From positions 3,596,001 to 3,660,000 of the forward strand of contig NC_014121.1 in the NCBI RefSeq assembly GCF_000025565.1: 64,000 bases of DNA. Direction: 5' to 3'. Shown piece by piece: positions 7,782 to 18,052 of the stretch. Each line of letters starts with the position of its first letter. Position 1 is the stretch's first letter. The notes beneath the pieces were generated by a model. The model saw only the letters and a program-made list of their open reading frames with translations, had not been told where the DNA came from and did no database searches. Source of the DNA: Enterobacter cloacae subsp. cloacae ATCC 13047 (lineage in GTDB: Bacteria; Pseudomonadota; Gammaproteobacteria; Enterobacterales; Enterobacteriaceae). A program made the translations under genes and the position numbers.

Positions 7782-10454
7782 ATGAGTCAGACTGAAACTA
7801 CCGCCCCGAGCAAATTCTCCCTTCTCCCCGGGAGCATCACCCGTTTCTTTCTTCTTTTGATCGTTGTGCTGTTGGTCACGATGGGGGTTATGGTTCAGAG
7901 CGCGGTGAACGCCTGGCTGAAGGATAAGAGCTATCAGGTCGTTGATATCACGCATGCCGTGCACAAGCGCATTGACACCTGGCGCTACGCCACCTGGCAG
8001 ATTTACGACAATATCGCGGCCGCCCCGGCGACGTCCTCAGGCGAAGGGCTGCAGGAAACGCGCCTGAAGCAGGACGTTTACTACCTGGAAAAGCCGCAGC
8101 GCAAAACGGAAGCGCTTATTTTCGGCTCGCACGACAGCGCGACGCTTGAGATGACGCAGCGCATTTCAACCTATCTCGATACCCTCTGGGGTGCCGAGAC
8201 GGTGCCATGGTCGATGTACTATCTGAACGGTCAGGATAACAGCATGATCCTGATTTCGACCCTGCCGCTTAAAGATCTCTCCTCGGGTTTTAAAGAGACG
8301 ACCGTGGGCAGCATTGTCGATTCCCGCCGGGCAGAAATGCTGCAGCAGGCGAACGCCCTTGATGAACGCGAAAGTTTCTCTTCCCTGCGCCGTCTGGCCT
8401 GGCAAAATGGCCATTACTTTACCCTGCGCACCACCTTTAACCAGCCAGGACATCTGGCGACGGTTGTGGCGTTCGATCTGCCAATTAACGATCTGATCCC
8501 GCCGGATATGCCGCTCGACAGCTTCCGCCTGGAGCCGGACAGCAGTACCCAGAACATGCGTGCTACCTCGGATAAAGAGGCCGCAGAAAGCGTTTCTATC
8601 TCCTTTAACGGCTCGAAGATTGAAATTGCCTCTTCGCTAAACTCAACCGGTATGCGCCTGGTGTGGCAGGTGCCGTTTGGCACGCTGCTGCTCGACACCC
8701 TGCAAAATATCCTGTTACCGCTGCTGCTGAATATTGGGCTACTGGCGCTGGCGCTGTTTGGCTACAGTACGTTCCGTTTCCAGCCTGGGCGTCAGAGCGA
8801 TGCCTCAACGGTCCCGGCCGGAACCAGTAATGAGTTGCGCGTATTACGCGCCCTGAATGAAGAAATCATCTCAGTACTGCCGCTGGGTGTGCTGGTTCAC
8901 GACCAGGAAGCCAACCGCACGGTGATGAGCAATAAAATTGCCGACCATCTGCTGCCGCATCTTAACCTGCAGAACATCACCACCATGGCGGATCAGCATC
9001 AGGGGGTGATTCAGGCCACTATCAATAATGAACTGTACGAGATCCGTCAGTTCCGCAGCCAGGTCGCCTCCCGCACGCAGATCTTCATTATTCGCGATCA
9101 GGATCGCGAAGTGCTGGTGAACAAAAAACTGAAGCAGGCGCAAAGACTGTATGAGAAAAATCAGCAGGGTCGCGCCGCGTTTATGCAAAATATTGGTGAT
9201 GCCTTCAAACAGCCATTAAGAACGCTGGCGACGCAGGCGGCGGCGTTGAGCACGCCTGAAAGTCAACAGCTGGCAAGCCAGGCGGATTCGCTGGTGCGGA
9301 TGGTGGATGAGATCCAGCTCGCGAACATGCTTGAGAACGACTTCTGGAAAGGCACGCCGACCCTCTTCTCGATTCAGGATCTGATTGACGAAGTGGTGCC
9401 GGAAGTTCTGCCGGTGATTAAGCGCAAAGGTCTGCAACTGCTGATCAACAACCACCTGCCGGCCAACGACGAACGTCACGGCGATCGTGAGGCGCTGCGT
9501 CGAATTCTGCTGATGATTATTCAGTACGCCGTCACCACCACGCAAATTGGCAAAATTACGCTTGAGGTCAATACCGACGAGTCCGCGGAGGATCGTCTGA
9601 CGTTCCGTATCCTCGATACCGGTGAAGGCGTTACAACCAGTGAGATTGATAATCTGCACTTCCCGTTCCTGAACGATACCCAAAGCGATCGCTACGGTAA
9701 GGCCAATGCCCTGACCTTCTGGCTGTGCGATCAGCTGGCGCGTAAGCTTGGCGGCCATCTGAACATTAAAGCCCGTGAATCGCTTGGCACCCGTTATTCG
9801 CTGCACGTAAAAATGGCCGCCAATCCTCAGGAAGAAGATGAAGAACGCCTGCTGGACGATGTGGTTGTGATGGTGGATGTGACCTCGAACGAGATCCGCA
9901 ATATCGTGGTACGCCTGCTGGAAAACTGGGGTGCGGCCTGCATCACGCCGGATGAAAGACTCTCAAGTCAAGAATTTGATCTGTTTTTAACTGATAATCC
10001 GTCTAATCTTACTGCCTCCGGCTTGCTTTTAAGCGATGATGAGCCAGGCGTGCGAAAAATCGGCCCAGGCCAGCTGCGCGTCAACTTTAATATAAGCAAT
10101 GCGATGCAGGAAGCTGTACTACAACTAATAGAAGAGCAACTGGCGCAGGAAGAGATAGCGGAATCCCCGTTAGGCGGCAATGAAAATGCCGAGCTTCACG
10201 CCAGCGGATATTATTCACTCTTTGTTGATACAGTACCAGATGATGTTAAGCGGTTGTATACTGAGTCCGCTGCGAATGATTTTGCAGCGCTGGCGCAGAC
10301 AGCACACCGGCTTAAAGGGGTGTTTGCCATGCTTAATCTGGTTCCCGGCAAGCAGTTATGTGAAACGCTGGAACATCTAATTCGTGAGAAAGATGCCTCT
10401 GGCATTGAAAAATACATCAGCGACATTGACGCCTACGTCAAAAGCTTGCTGTAG
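7782..10454 (+). CDS. rcsD: Rcs phosphorelay phosphotransfer protein RcsD
   Basis: At 890 residues it has exactly the E. coli length. It has an N-terminal membrane helix (about residues 19-41), a periplasmic domain, a second helix (about 305-330) ending near FGYSTFRF, a degenerate kinase-like core, an ABL-type receiver-like domain, and a C-terminal HPt domain. The phosphorylated His842 lies in AHRLKGVFAML. RcsD accepts phosphate from the RcsC receiver and passes it to RcsB. The start lacks a strong Shine-Dalgarno sequence, but the N-terminal sequence supports it. rcsB follows 16 bp downstream in the same operon. Confidence 0.95.
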   Translation: MSQTETTAPSKFSLLPGSITRFFLLLIVVLLVTMGVMVQSAVNAWLKDKSYQVVDITHAVHKRIDTWRYATWQIYDNIAAAPATSSGEGLQETRLKQDVYYLEKPQRKTEALIFGSHDSATLEMTQRISTYLDTLWGAETVPWSMYYLNGQDNSMILISTLPLKDLSSGFKETTVGSIVDSRRAEMLQQANALDERESFSSLRRLAWQNGHYFTLRTTFNQPGHLATVVAFDLPINDLIPPDMPLDSFRLEPDSSTQNMRATSDKEAAESVSISFNGSKIEIASSLNSTGMRLVWQVPFGTLLLDTLQNILLPLLLNIGLLALALFGYSTFRFQPGRQSDASTVPAGTSNELRVLRALNEEIISVLPLGVLVHDQEANRTVMSNKIADHLLPHLNLQNITTMADQHQGVIQATINNELYEIRQFRSQVASRTQIFIIRDQDREVLVNKKLKQAQRLYEKNQQGRAAFMQNIGDAFKQPLRTLATQAAALSTPESQQLASQADSLVRMVDEIQLANMLENDFWKGTPTLFSIQDLIDEVVPEVLPVIKRKGLQLLINNHLPANDERHGDREALRRILLMIIQYAVTTTQIGKITLEVNTDESAEDRLTFRILDTGEGVTTSEIDNLHFPFLNDTQSDRYGKANALTFWLCDQLARKLGGHLNIKARESLGTRYSLHVKMAANPQEEDEERLLDDVVVMVDVTSNEIRNIVVRLLENWGAACITPDERLSSQEFDLFLTDNPSNLTASGLLLSDDEPGVRKIGPGQLRVNFNISNAMQEAVLQLIEEQLAQEEIAESPLGGNENAELHASGYYSLFVDTVPDDVKRLYTESAANDFAALAQTAHRLKGVFAMLNLVPGKQLCETLEHLIREKDASGIEKYISDIDAYVKSLL

Positions 10455-10470
10455 CAAGGTAGCCTAATAC

Positions 10471-11121
10471 ATGAACAATATGAACGTAATTATTGCCGAT
10501 GACCATCCGATTGTACTGTTCGGTATTCGCAAATCACTTGAACAGATCGAGTGGGTGAATGTAGTCGGTGAATTTGAAGACTCTACAGCACTGATCAATA
10601 ACCTCCCAAAACTTGATGCACACGTGCTCATTACCGATCTCTCCATGCCTGGAGACAAATACGGTGATGGGATCACGCTCATCAAATATATTAAACGTCA
10701 CTTCCCGGACATCTCGATCATTGTTCTGACCATGAATAACAACCCGGCGATTCTGAGCGCCGTGCTGGATCTGGATATCGAAGGGATTGTACTGAAACAG
10801 GGCGCACCAACTGACCTGCCTAAAGCGCTGGCTGCGCTGCAGAAAGGCAAAAAGTTCACCCCTGAGAGCGTCTCTCGTCTGCTGGAAAAAATCAGTGCAG
10901 GTGGCTACGGTGACAAACGCCTGTCGCCAAAAGAGAGCGAAGTTCTGCGTCTTTTCGCTGAAGGTTTCCTCGTGACCGAGATTGCCAAGAAGCTGAACCG
11001 CAGTATTAAAACCATCAGTAGCCAGAAGAAATCAGCCATGATGAAACTGGGCGTGGACAACGATATCGCGCTACTGAACTATCTCTCCTCCGTGACGCTG
11101 AGCGCAACGGATAAGGATTGA
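10471..11121 (+). CDS. rcsB: Rcs response regulator RcsB
   Basis: The 216 residues equal E. coli RcsB. The receiver domain carries D10-D11 and phospho-acceptor D56 (LITDLSMPG), with Thr and Lys switch residues in LTMNN and LKQGAP. The C-terminal LuxR-type helix-turn-helix (SPKESEVLRLFAEGFLVTEI) covers about residues 148-210. RcsB controls capsule, motility and envelope-stress genes, often as a dimer with RcsA or other partners. It follows rcsD closely and converges with rcsC, separated by a palindromic repeat and a bidirectional terminator. Confidence 0.97.
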   Translation: MNNMNVIIADDHPIVLFGIRKSLEQIEWVNVVGEFEDSTALINNLPKLDAHVLITDLSMPGDKYGDGITLIKYIKRHFPDISIIVLTMNNNPAILSAVLDLDIEGIVLKQGAPTDLPKALAALQKGKKFTPESVSRLLEKISAGGYGDKRLSPKESEVLRLFAEGFLVTEIAKKLNRSIKTISSQKKSAMMKLGVDNDIALLNYLSSVTLSATDKD

Positions 11122-11144
11122 TCCAGAACGGGTGTGCGTTCTGA

Positions 11145-11181
11145 TGCCCTCACCCCGTCCCTCTCCCACGGGGAGAGGGTG
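11145..11181. repeat. Short palindromic intergenic repeat, copy 2
   Basis: Reads CCCTCACCCCGT then CCCTCTCCC (11159-11167), loop ACG, GGGAGAGGG (11171-11179). The arms are identical to copy 1 at 1244-1264. It lies in the convergent rcsB/rcsC gap. Confidence 0.8.
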
Positions 11182-11187
11182 AAAAGT

Positions 11188-11210
11188 AAAAGGCCCTTAC
11201 GGGCCTTTTT
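11188..11210. terminator. Bidirectional terminator between rcsB and rcsC
   Basis: Perfect 9-bp stem AAAAGGCCC / GGGCCTTTT with loop TTAC (11188-11209). T runs lie on the plus strand and a shorter one on the minus strand, so it can serve both convergent genes. Confidence 0.85.
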
Positions 11211-14057
11211 TTATGTCCGCGTTTTTCTCACCCGATCCGCGTAAATCGACAATGTCTGCTTCAGTACGTCCAGCGTAACCGGTTTCGACAGACAGCTGTC
11301 CATCCCTGACTCCAGGCAGCGCTGTTTCTCTTCCGCCAGCGCATTCGCCGTGACGCCAACCACCGGCAACGTCAGACCAAGCTGGCGGATACGCTGCGTC
11401 AGACGATAGCCGTCCATATTGGGCATATTCACGTCGCTGAGAACGATATCAATATGGTTTTTACTGAGCACATTCAGCGCATCCACGCCGTCATTAGCGG
11501 TTTTACATTGATAACCCAGCGAGCCCAGCTGGTCAGCCAGCAGGCGACGGTTAATCGGATGGTCATCCACGACCAGAATCATCATATCGTCGTTCACCGA
11601 CGCCAGCGATTCCGGTGACGGCAGGGTCGCCGCGCCATCGTTCTCTTCGAGCTGCACGCTGTAGATGCGCGCCAGCAGCCCCAACAGCTCATGTGGCGTC
11701 GCCACACTGTGAACCCACTCGCCCGGCGCACGCTCAACCGGAATACCGATGTGGCGACGACAGAACATCACCACGCCCCTTCCCTGCCACGGTTGCGCCA
11801 GCGTGTCATCGGTGATCAATACATCGTCCACGTCCGGCGTCTGGCCTTCATAACGGGAAACCCGCACGCCGCTGTGGTTCAGCAGTGCCGTCAGATAATC
11901 ATTCAGCGAGGCGTTGTGCACCGCCAGCCAGCAGCGCTTATCGCTCAGGCCGTCAACCGTCGTTTTCGCCGGATACTGCGCAGAATAGAGCGGAATACGA
12001 ATGGTGAACTGGCTACCCATACCTGGTTCGGTATCCACCGAGATATCGCCGTCCATCATGCTGACGAGCTTCTCACAAATTGCCAGCCCCAGTCCGGTCC
12101 CCTGGAAGTTACGCTGCACGCCGGTACCTACCTGGAAGAACGGGTCAAACAGACGAACCACTTCCTTCGCCGGGATCCCAACGCCGGTATCACGCACACG
12201 AATGCTCAGGTAGTCCCCTGCCCGGCACACATGCAACACGATACAGCCGATGTCGGTGAACTTGATGGCGTTACTGAGCAGGTTCGAAATGACCTGCTGC
12301 AGACGCATAGGATCGCCATGCAGCGTCAGCGGTACGTCTGGCTCAATAAAGCAATAGAGACCCAGCTGTTTACGTACCACCAGCGGCAGATAGTTGGCGC
12401 TGATGTGGTTCATCACCTCGCGCGGAGAGAACTCGCGCGGTTCAATTTTCAGCTGCTCGGACTCAATTTTCGAGAAATCGAGAATGTCGCTGATGATTTT
12501 CAGCAGCAGGCTTGAGGAGTTGTTCATCGCCGTCACCAGGCGATCAACGCCTTTCGGCAGCTCTTTGGTTTGCAGCAGATCGAGGTTGCCGATAATCCCG
12601 TACAGCGGCGTACGCAGTTCGTGACTGACGGTGGCAAGGAACATGGATTTCGACTGGCTGGCCTGCTCTGCCGCCTGGGCCATCTCCTGCAAAGACTCTT
12701 CCATCTTCACACGTGCGGAGACATCCACCAGCACGCAAATCGCCACGTTTTCATTGCGATAGCGCGAATGCACGAAGCTAATTTGTAAGTTGGTGTGGGT
12801 GCTGGTCAGCACGTCGACAAAATTCACCTGCTGACCACAGATAATTTGCGTCAGCCTTTGCCGGTCCTCGTGCGTCAGCATGTTCAGGTAGTTATGCGCC
12901 AGTTCATTACTGAGGATATTGGTGCCGTCCTGGGTGCGCAGGATACAGATCCCCACCGGTGCGGAGGCAACAATCTTACGGTTAAACTGCTCGTGTTCCT
13001 CCAGACGCTGGGCATCGCTTTCAGCGGGGATAAAAATCTTCCGCTCATACATCCGCGCCAGGGTAAACAGCGCGCCACCGGCCAGCACGTTCAGCAGGAT
13101 GGCATTCATGATAAGAATACGGATCCGCTCAAGCACCATATCCACAGGCAGGGAATAGACGATACTCAGCGACGATGGCGGTAAGCTTTTCTTCAGCACC
13201 AGCTCACGGAATCCTGAGGTATAGCCAAACCACGAACGCTCCTGCATCCAGTGCGGATCGACGTTCAGGCGATTATCCGGCCCGGTGAGTGAAATCAGGG
13301 GATGGCCGTTCTCATCCAGAATGGTCACTCCCATCGGCAGACTGCCCGGCGTGAAGAAGTTTTCCATGCGGATGGTCTGTTCAATGCCCAGCAGCGCCTG
13401 CAGGCGATTGCCCAGATAAACCGGCGTCAGCGCATAGAAATAGCCCACGCCCATGCGCGGCCCCTGGCTTATCCAGAAGATGTTATTACCGCGCTCGTCC
13501 TGCGGCGCATTGCGGTATTTCAAAATGCGTTCATGCAGGCTTTTCAGCGCATCATCACGTTCGACGGGCACATCGCGCAGGCCAAAGTCGGCCATGCAGA
13601 GGTTTTCGCTGCCAATCAGGAACACGCGGTTCAGGTCATAGGCGGCGGAGAAGTTGTCGCGCCAGTAGCGCATAAACCAGGAGAGCGATTCCAGGGAACC
13701 GCGCCAGGTGTTGCTCATGGCGGAGCAGTCGGAATCCGGGAACAGCGGCTCGAAATCCGGTACTTCGGTTTTGTCATTACGGCTGCGGATGGCAAGAATA
13801 CCGTTTTCCGCCGTCAGGCGATTTTCGGCAATGTACTTCAGCTCCTTCATCACGTCGGAGGTGCGCTGAATATAGCGCTGGGCCTGATCGGAACTTAGGT
13901 TAAATTCCTGACGGATCTCCGCTTCTTTCTGGTGCAGCGCGTTGACGATGTAAAACACCGAGGACAAGGCCACCAGTAACCAAAGCAAGAGCGCCAGCGC
14001 CCGAAACAGATAGCGAGAGACTTTCAGCGTGGTTCGAAAGGAGACGAGGTATTTCAA
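11211..14057 (-). CDS. rcsC: Rcs phosphorelay hybrid sensor kinase RcsC
   Basis: At 948 residues it is one shorter than E. coli RcsC. It has an N-terminal membrane helix (about 20-40), a periplasmic region, a second helix (about 314-335), a PAS-like linker, and an HisKA domain with phospho-His near residue 479 (FLATVSHELRTPLYGI). The ATPase domain has its N box (LLSNAIKF) and G boxes (DTGVGIP, GTGLGLAI). An ABL-type domain and a C-terminal receiver with Asp875 in VLSDVNMPNMDG follow. RcsC autophosphorylates and feeds RcsD-RcsB. The gene faces rcsDB convergently and lies directly downstream of gyrA; the E. coli atoSC genes are absent from the gap. Confidence 0.96.
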   Translation of the reverse strand: MKYLVSFRTTLKVSRYLFRALALLLWLLVALSSVFYIVNALHQKEAEIRQEFNLSSDQAQRYIQRTSDVMKELKYIAENRLTAENGILAIRSRNDKTEVPDFEPLFPDSDCSAMSNTWRGSLESLSWFMRYWRDNFSAAYDLNRVFLIGSENLCMADFGLRDVPVERDDALKSLHERILKYRNAPQDERGNNIFWISQGPRMGVGYFYALTPVYLGNRLQALLGIEQTIRMENFFTPGSLPMGVTILDENGHPLISLTGPDNRLNVDPHWMQERSWFGYTSGFRELVLKKSLPPSSLSIVYSLPVDMVLERIRILIMNAILLNVLAGGALFTLARMYERKIFIPAESDAQRLEEHEQFNRKIVASAPVGICILRTQDGTNILSNELAHNYLNMLTHEDRQRLTQIICGQQVNFVDVLTSTHTNLQISFVHSRYRNENVAICVLVDVSARVKMEESLQEMAQAAEQASQSKSMFLATVSHELRTPLYGIIGNLDLLQTKELPKGVDRLVTAMNNSSSLLLKIISDILDFSKIESEQLKIEPREFSPREVMNHISANYLPLVVRKQLGLYCFIEPDVPLTLHGDPMRLQQVISNLLSNAIKFTDIGCIVLHVCRAGDYLSIRVRDTGVGIPAKEVVRLFDPFFQVGTGVQRNFQGTGLGLAICEKLVSMMDGDISVDTEPGMGSQFTIRIPLYSAQYPAKTTVDGLSDKRCWLAVHNASLNDYLTALLNHSGVRVSRYEGQTPDVDDVLITDDTLAQPWQGRGVVMFCRRHIGIPVERAPGEWVHSVATPHELLGLLARIYSVQLEENDGAATLPSPESLASVNDDMMILVVDDHPINRRLLADQLGSLGYQCKTANDGVDALNVLSKNHIDIVLSDVNMPNMDGYRLTQRIRQLGLTLPVVGVTANALAEEKQRCLESGMDSCLSKPVTLDVLKQTLSIYADRVRKTRT

Positions 14058-14154
14058 AGGGGCGAGGCTCCGCCGTCGGGGTCAAAAAGAATGTGGTTAA
14101 GGTAGCGGTAAACGCGGCTTGTCGCAACGTTGACTTGTCTGCATCTGCAAAAGA

Positions 14155-14177
14155 AAAGGGCCGGAATCCGGCCCTTT
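14155..14177 (-). terminator. Rho-independent terminator of gyrA
   Basis: A 10-bp stem AAAGGGCCGG / CCGGCCCTTT with a 3-nt AAT loop, 16 bp past the gyrA stop; on the minus strand it ends in TTTTCTTTT. Confidence 0.85.
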
Positions 14178-14192
14178 ATGCGTCAGGAGACA

Positions 14193-16829
14193 TTACTCGT
14201 CAGCATCATCCGCTGCATCATCGTCGGTGTCCACTTCCGGTGCGATATCATCATCACCTTCCGCGACGCTACCGTCGATGGAGTCGAGCTCTTCGTCGTC
14301 CACTGGCTCAGCAACACGTTGCAGACCCACCACGTTTTCATCTTCCGCCGTACGGATGAGGATAACGCCCTGGGTATTACGACCCACCACGCTAATCTCC
14401 GACACGCGGGTACGCACCAACGTACCGGCATCGGTGATCATCATGATCTGGTCGGCATCGTCTACCTGCACCGCGCCCACAACGGAACCGTTGCGCTCGG
14501 TCACCTTGATAGAGATAACGCCCTGCGTGCCACGCGACTTGGTTGGGTATTCCCCTTCCGCGGTACGTTTACCGTAACCATTCTGCGTCACGGTCAGGAT
14601 AGCCCCTTCCCCGCGCGGAATAATCAGAGAAACGACGCTGTCTTCGCCCGCCAGTTTGATACCGCGAACGCCCGTTGCGGTACGACCCATTGCGCGGACG
14701 GCGTCTTCTTTGAAGCGCACCACTTTACCGGCTGCGGAGAAGAGCATGACTTCATCTTTGCCTGAAGTCAGATCGACGCCAATCAGCTCATCGCCTTCGT
14801 TCAGGTTCACCGCGATGATACCGGCAGAACGTGGACGGCTGAACTCGGTCAGCGCGGTTTTCTTCACGGTACCGCTGGCGGTCGCCATAAAGACGTTCAC
14901 GCCCTCTTCGTACTCGCGTACCGGCAGAATGGCGGTGATACGTTCGTTCGCTTCCAGCGGCAGCAGGTTAACGATCGGACGACCACGTGCACCACGGCTC
15001 GCTTCCGGCAACTGGTAGACCTTCATCCAGTACAGACGACCCCGGCTGGAGAAGCAGAGGATGGTGTCATGGGTGTTCGCCACCAGCAGACGGTCAATAA
15101 AGTCTTCTTCTTTAATACGTGCCGCAGATTTGCCTTTACCACCACGACGCTGTGCTTCGTAGTCAGTTAACGGCTGATACTTCACGTAGCCCTGGTGAGA
15201 CAGGGTCACAACAACGTCTTCCTGGTTGATCAGGTCTTCGATGTTGATATCTGCGGAGTTGGCGGTGATTTCGGTGCGACGCTCATCGCCGAACTGATCG
15301 CGGATCAGCTCCAGCTCTTCGCGGATCACTTCCATCAGGCGCTCTGCGCTGCCCAGGATGTGCAGCAGTTCAGCGATCTGCTCCAGCAGCTCTTTATATT
15401 CGTCGAGCAGTTTTTCATGCTCAAGGCCGGTCAGTTTCTGCAGACGCAGATCCAGAATCGCCTGGGCTTGCTGTTCAGTCAGGTAGTACTGACCATCACG
15501 CACGCCGAATTCAGGTTCCAGCCACTCAGGACGCGCGGCGTCATCACCGGCACGCTCCAGCATTGCCGCAACGTTGCCCAGATCCCACGGACGGGAAATC
15601 AGCGCGGTTTTCGCTTCCGCCGGGGTTGGCGCGCGACGGATCAGTTCAATGATCGGGTCGATGTTGGCCAGCGCCACGGCCAGTGCCTCAAGGATGTGGG
15701 CACGGTCACGCGCTTTGCGCAGTTCGAAAATGGTACGACGGGTCACCACTTCGCGGCGGTGACGGACAAACGCGCTCAGGATCTCTTTCAGGTTCATGAT
15801 CTTCGGCTGACCATGGTGCAGTGCAACCATGTTGATACCGAAGGAGACCTGCAGCTGGGTCTGAGAGTACAGGTTGTTCAGCACAACCTCGCCCACCGCG
15901 TCGCGTTTGATTTCAATCACGATGCGCATACCGTCTTTATCAGACTCGTCACGCAGCGCGCTGATGCCTTCAACACGTTTTTCTTTTACCAGCTCGGCGA
16001 TTTTTTCAATCAGTCGCGCTTTGTTCACCTGATACGGGATCTCGTGAACAATGATGGTTTCACGGCCGGTTTTGGCATCTGCTTCCACTTCGGCGCGGGC
16101 ACGGATGTAAATCTTGCCGCGACCGGTGCGGTACGCTTCTTCAATACCACGACGACCGTTGATGATGGCCGCCGTCGGGAAGTCCGGGCCCGGGATGTGT
16201 TCCATCAGCCCTTCAATGCTGATGTCTTCATCGTCGATATAGGCCAGGCAGCCGTTGATCACTTCGGTGATGTTGTGCGGCGGAATGTTGGTCGCCATCC
16301 CTACGGCGATACCGGACGAACCGTTCACCAGCAGGTTAGGGATCTTCGTTGGCATGACGTCAGGAATTTTTTCCGTGCCATCGTAGTTATCAACGAAATC
16401 AACCGTCTCTTTTTCCAGGTCGGCCATCAGCTCATGGGCAATTTTCGCCAGACGGATTTCCGTATAACGCATTGCCGCGGCGGAGTCGCCGTCGATAGAA
16501 CCAAAGTTACCCTGACCATCTACCAGCATGTAACGCAGCGAGAAAGGCTGCGCCATACGAACGATGGTGTCGTACACCGCGGAATCACCATGGGGATGGT
16601 ATTTACCGATTACGTCACCAACGACACGGGCAGATTTTTTGTAGGCTTTATTCCAGTCATTGCCCAATACGTTCATGGCGTATAGTACGCGACGGTGTAC
16701 CGGCTTCAGGCCATCGCGGACGTCCGGCAGCGCACGGCCAACAATGACCGACATCGCATAGTCCAGATAGGAGCTCTTCAGCTCTTCCTCGATGTTAACC
16801 GGTGTAATTTCTCTCGCAAGGTCGCTCAT
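14193..16829 (-). CDS. gyrA: DNA gyrase subunit A
   Basis: An intact 878-residue GyrA. The breakage-reunion domain carries catalytic Tyr122 in [10 protein letters not shown]. The quinolone-resistance-determining region reads [13 protein letters not shown], with Ser83 and Asp87, the susceptible wild-type residues. The GyrA box QRRGGKGK starts the C-terminal beta-pinwheel that wraps DNA, and the tail is a run of Asp and Glu. With GyrB it introduces negative supercoils. The gene is monocistronic, diverges from ubiG across 146 bp and ends in its own terminator before rcsC. Confidence 0.98.
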   Translation of the reverse strand: MSDLAREITPVNIEEELKSSYLDYAMSVIVGRALPDVRDGLKPVHRRVLYAMNVLGNDWNKAYKKSARVVGDVIGKYHPHGDSAVYDTIVRMAQPFSLRYMLVDGQGNFGSIDGDSAAAMRYTEIRLAKIAHELMADLEKETVDFVDNYDGTEKIPDVMPTKIPNLLVNGSSGIAVGMATNIPPHNITEVINGCLAYIDDEDISIEGLMEHIPGPDFPTAAIINGRRGIEEAYRTGRGKIYIRARAEVEADAKTGRETIIVHEIPYQVNKARLIEKIAELVKEKRVEGISALRDESDKDGMRIVIEIKRDAVGEVVLNNLYSQTQLQVSFGINMVALHHGQPKIMNLKEILSAFVRHRREVVTRRTIFELRKARDRAHILEALAVALANIDPIIELIRRAPTPAEAKTALISRPWDLGNVAAMLERAGDDAARPEWLEPEFGVRDGQYYLTEQQAQAILDLRLQKLTGLEHEKLLDEYKELLEQIAELLHILGSAERLMEVIREELELIRDQFGDERRTEITANSADINIEDLINQEDVVVTLSHQGYVKYQPLTDYEAQRRGGKGKSAARIKEEDFIDRLLVANTHDTILCFSSRGRLYWMKVYQLPEASRGARGRPIVNLLPLEANERITAILPVREYEEGVNVFMATASGTVKKTALTEFSRPRSAGIIAVNLNEGDELIGVDLTSGKDEVMLFSAAGKVVRFKEDAVRAMGRTATGVRGIKLAGEDSVVSLIIPRGEGAILTVTQNGYGKRTAEGEYPTKSRGTQGVISIKVTERNGSVVGAVQVDDADQIMMITDAGTLVRTRVSEISVVGRNTQGVILIRTAEDENVVGLQRVAEPVDDEELDSIDGSVAEGDDDIAPEVDTDDDAADDADE

Positions 16830-16975
16830 CTAACCGCTATCCCTCTACTGTATCCCGGATTCAAAGGTCGCAAATTATAACACAGCCGCGGTGATACAGG
16901 TAAACCTATACGCTTTATTCACAGGGATTGCCTGATATACTCATTCGTCTTGCTAAATAAGGAGTAAAAGCGCCC

Positions 16976-17704
16976 ATGAATGCCGAAAAATCCCCGGTGG
17001 CTCACAACGTAGACCACGAAGAGATTGCCAAATTTGAAGCGGTGGCGTCCCGCTGGTGGGATCTCGAAGGTGAGTTCAAACCTCTGCATCGCATCAACCC
17101 GCTGCGTCTGGGCTATATCGCGGAGCGTTCCGGCGGTCTGTTCGGTAAAAAAGTGCTCGACGTCGGCTGCGGCGGCGGCATCCTGGCAGAGAGCATGGCG
17201 CGCGAAGGAGCCACTGTCACCGGCCTGGATATGGGTTTTGAACCGTTGCAGGTTGCCCGTCTGCATGCGCTGGAGTCCGGGATTCAGGTGGAGTACGTAC
17301 AGGAAACCGTTGAGGAACACGCGGCAAAACATGCGCACCAGTACGACGTGGTCACCTGCATGGAGATGCTGGAGCACGTTCCCGACCCGCAGTCCGTCGT
17401 CAACGCCTGCGCAAAACTGGTGAAACCGGGCGGCCAGGTCTTCTTCTCCACCATCAACCGTAACGGCAAAGCCTGGCTGATGGCCGTCGTCGGTGCAGAG
17501 TATTTACTGCGCATGGTGCCCAAAGGCACACACGACGTGAAGAAATTCATCAAGCCTGCCGAGTTACTGGGCTGGGTTGACCAGACGTGGCTCAAGGAGC
17601 AGCACATCACCGGTCTGCACTACAATCCGCTGACCGATAAATTCAAACTCGCCCCGGGCGTGGATGTTAACTATATGTTGCACACCACCGCCAAAAACGA
17701 CTAA
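16976..17704 (+). CDS. ubiG: Ubiquinone biosynthesis O-methyltransferase UbiG
   Basis: The 242-residue class I SAM methyltransferase has motif [20 protein letters not shown] at about residues 60-78, post-I acid GLDMG and motif [14 protein letters not shown]. UbiG performs both O-methylations of ubiquinone synthesis on the inner-membrane face. A good AAGGAG lies upstream (in AATAAGGAGTAAAAG). In E. coli yfaL follows; here the next gene is nrdA, after a 348-bp leader. Confidence 0.96.
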   Translation: MNAEKSPVAHNVDHEEIAKFEAVASRWWDLEGEFKPLHRINPLRLGYIAERSGGLFGKKVLDVGCGGGILAESMAREGATVTGLDMGFEPLQVARLHALESGIQVEYVQETVEEHAAKHAHQYDVVTCMEMLEHVPDPQSVVNACAKLVKPGGQVFFSTINRNGKAWLMAVVGAEYLLRMVPKGTHDVKKFIKPAELLGWVDQTWLKEQHITGLHYNPLTDKFKLAPGVDVNYMLHTTAKND

Positions 17705-17929
17705 CGTCATCCATTATTCTTATAAAGATTGCGCGACATCATGTTGCGCAATTCTGACCTCCCGTTGAAGAAATCAGCACTCGATCAAATTTTGAATTTT
17801 TTTTCTTAATTATTGACATCTCTTCCAGGCCTTACAGCATGAGGACTTAGCCTTTTTTACCCTTTCACAACCTCAATTTAACGTCAAAATCAACCCTTGT
17901 ACTGAAAAGAATCCTTACTAGAATACTCA

Positions 17930-18011
17930 CCATATAGCGTTTCTCTTATCGCAAACCCCCTATATGTAGTATTTATCCACAGAGTTAGTCACAAGGCGGA
18001 TCTGTGGATAA
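17930..18011 (+). promoter_or_regulatory. nrdA leader: NrdR-like boxes and two inverted DnaA boxes
   Basis: The 348-bp ubiG-nrdA gap holds no protein gene. Two perfect DnaA boxes are present: TTATCCACA at 17973-17981 and its inverse TGTGGATAA at 18003-18011. Just upstream, CTATATGTAG at 17960-17969 fits the NrdR core CwAtATaTwG in 9 of 10 positions. A weaker copy, CCATATAGCG (7 of 10), lies at 17930-17939, 30 bp away centre to centre. Paired NrdR sites and DnaA sites are known at E. coli nrdA. The DnaA boxes are exact; the NrdR call is inferred. Confidence 0.7.
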
Positions 18012-18052
18012 ACGGGGGATATTTTTTTATTTCACGGACAGGTAAAACCCAC

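Noticed and set aside
9216..9806. A 196-codon open frame antisense to rcsD
   Set aside because: Lies wholly inside the intact rcsD gene and has no start signal.
15195..16685. A 496-codon open frame antisense to gyrA
   Set aside because: Shadow of the highly biased gyrA gene; residue composition is typical of reverse-complement translation (His, Phe, Gln and Val excess).
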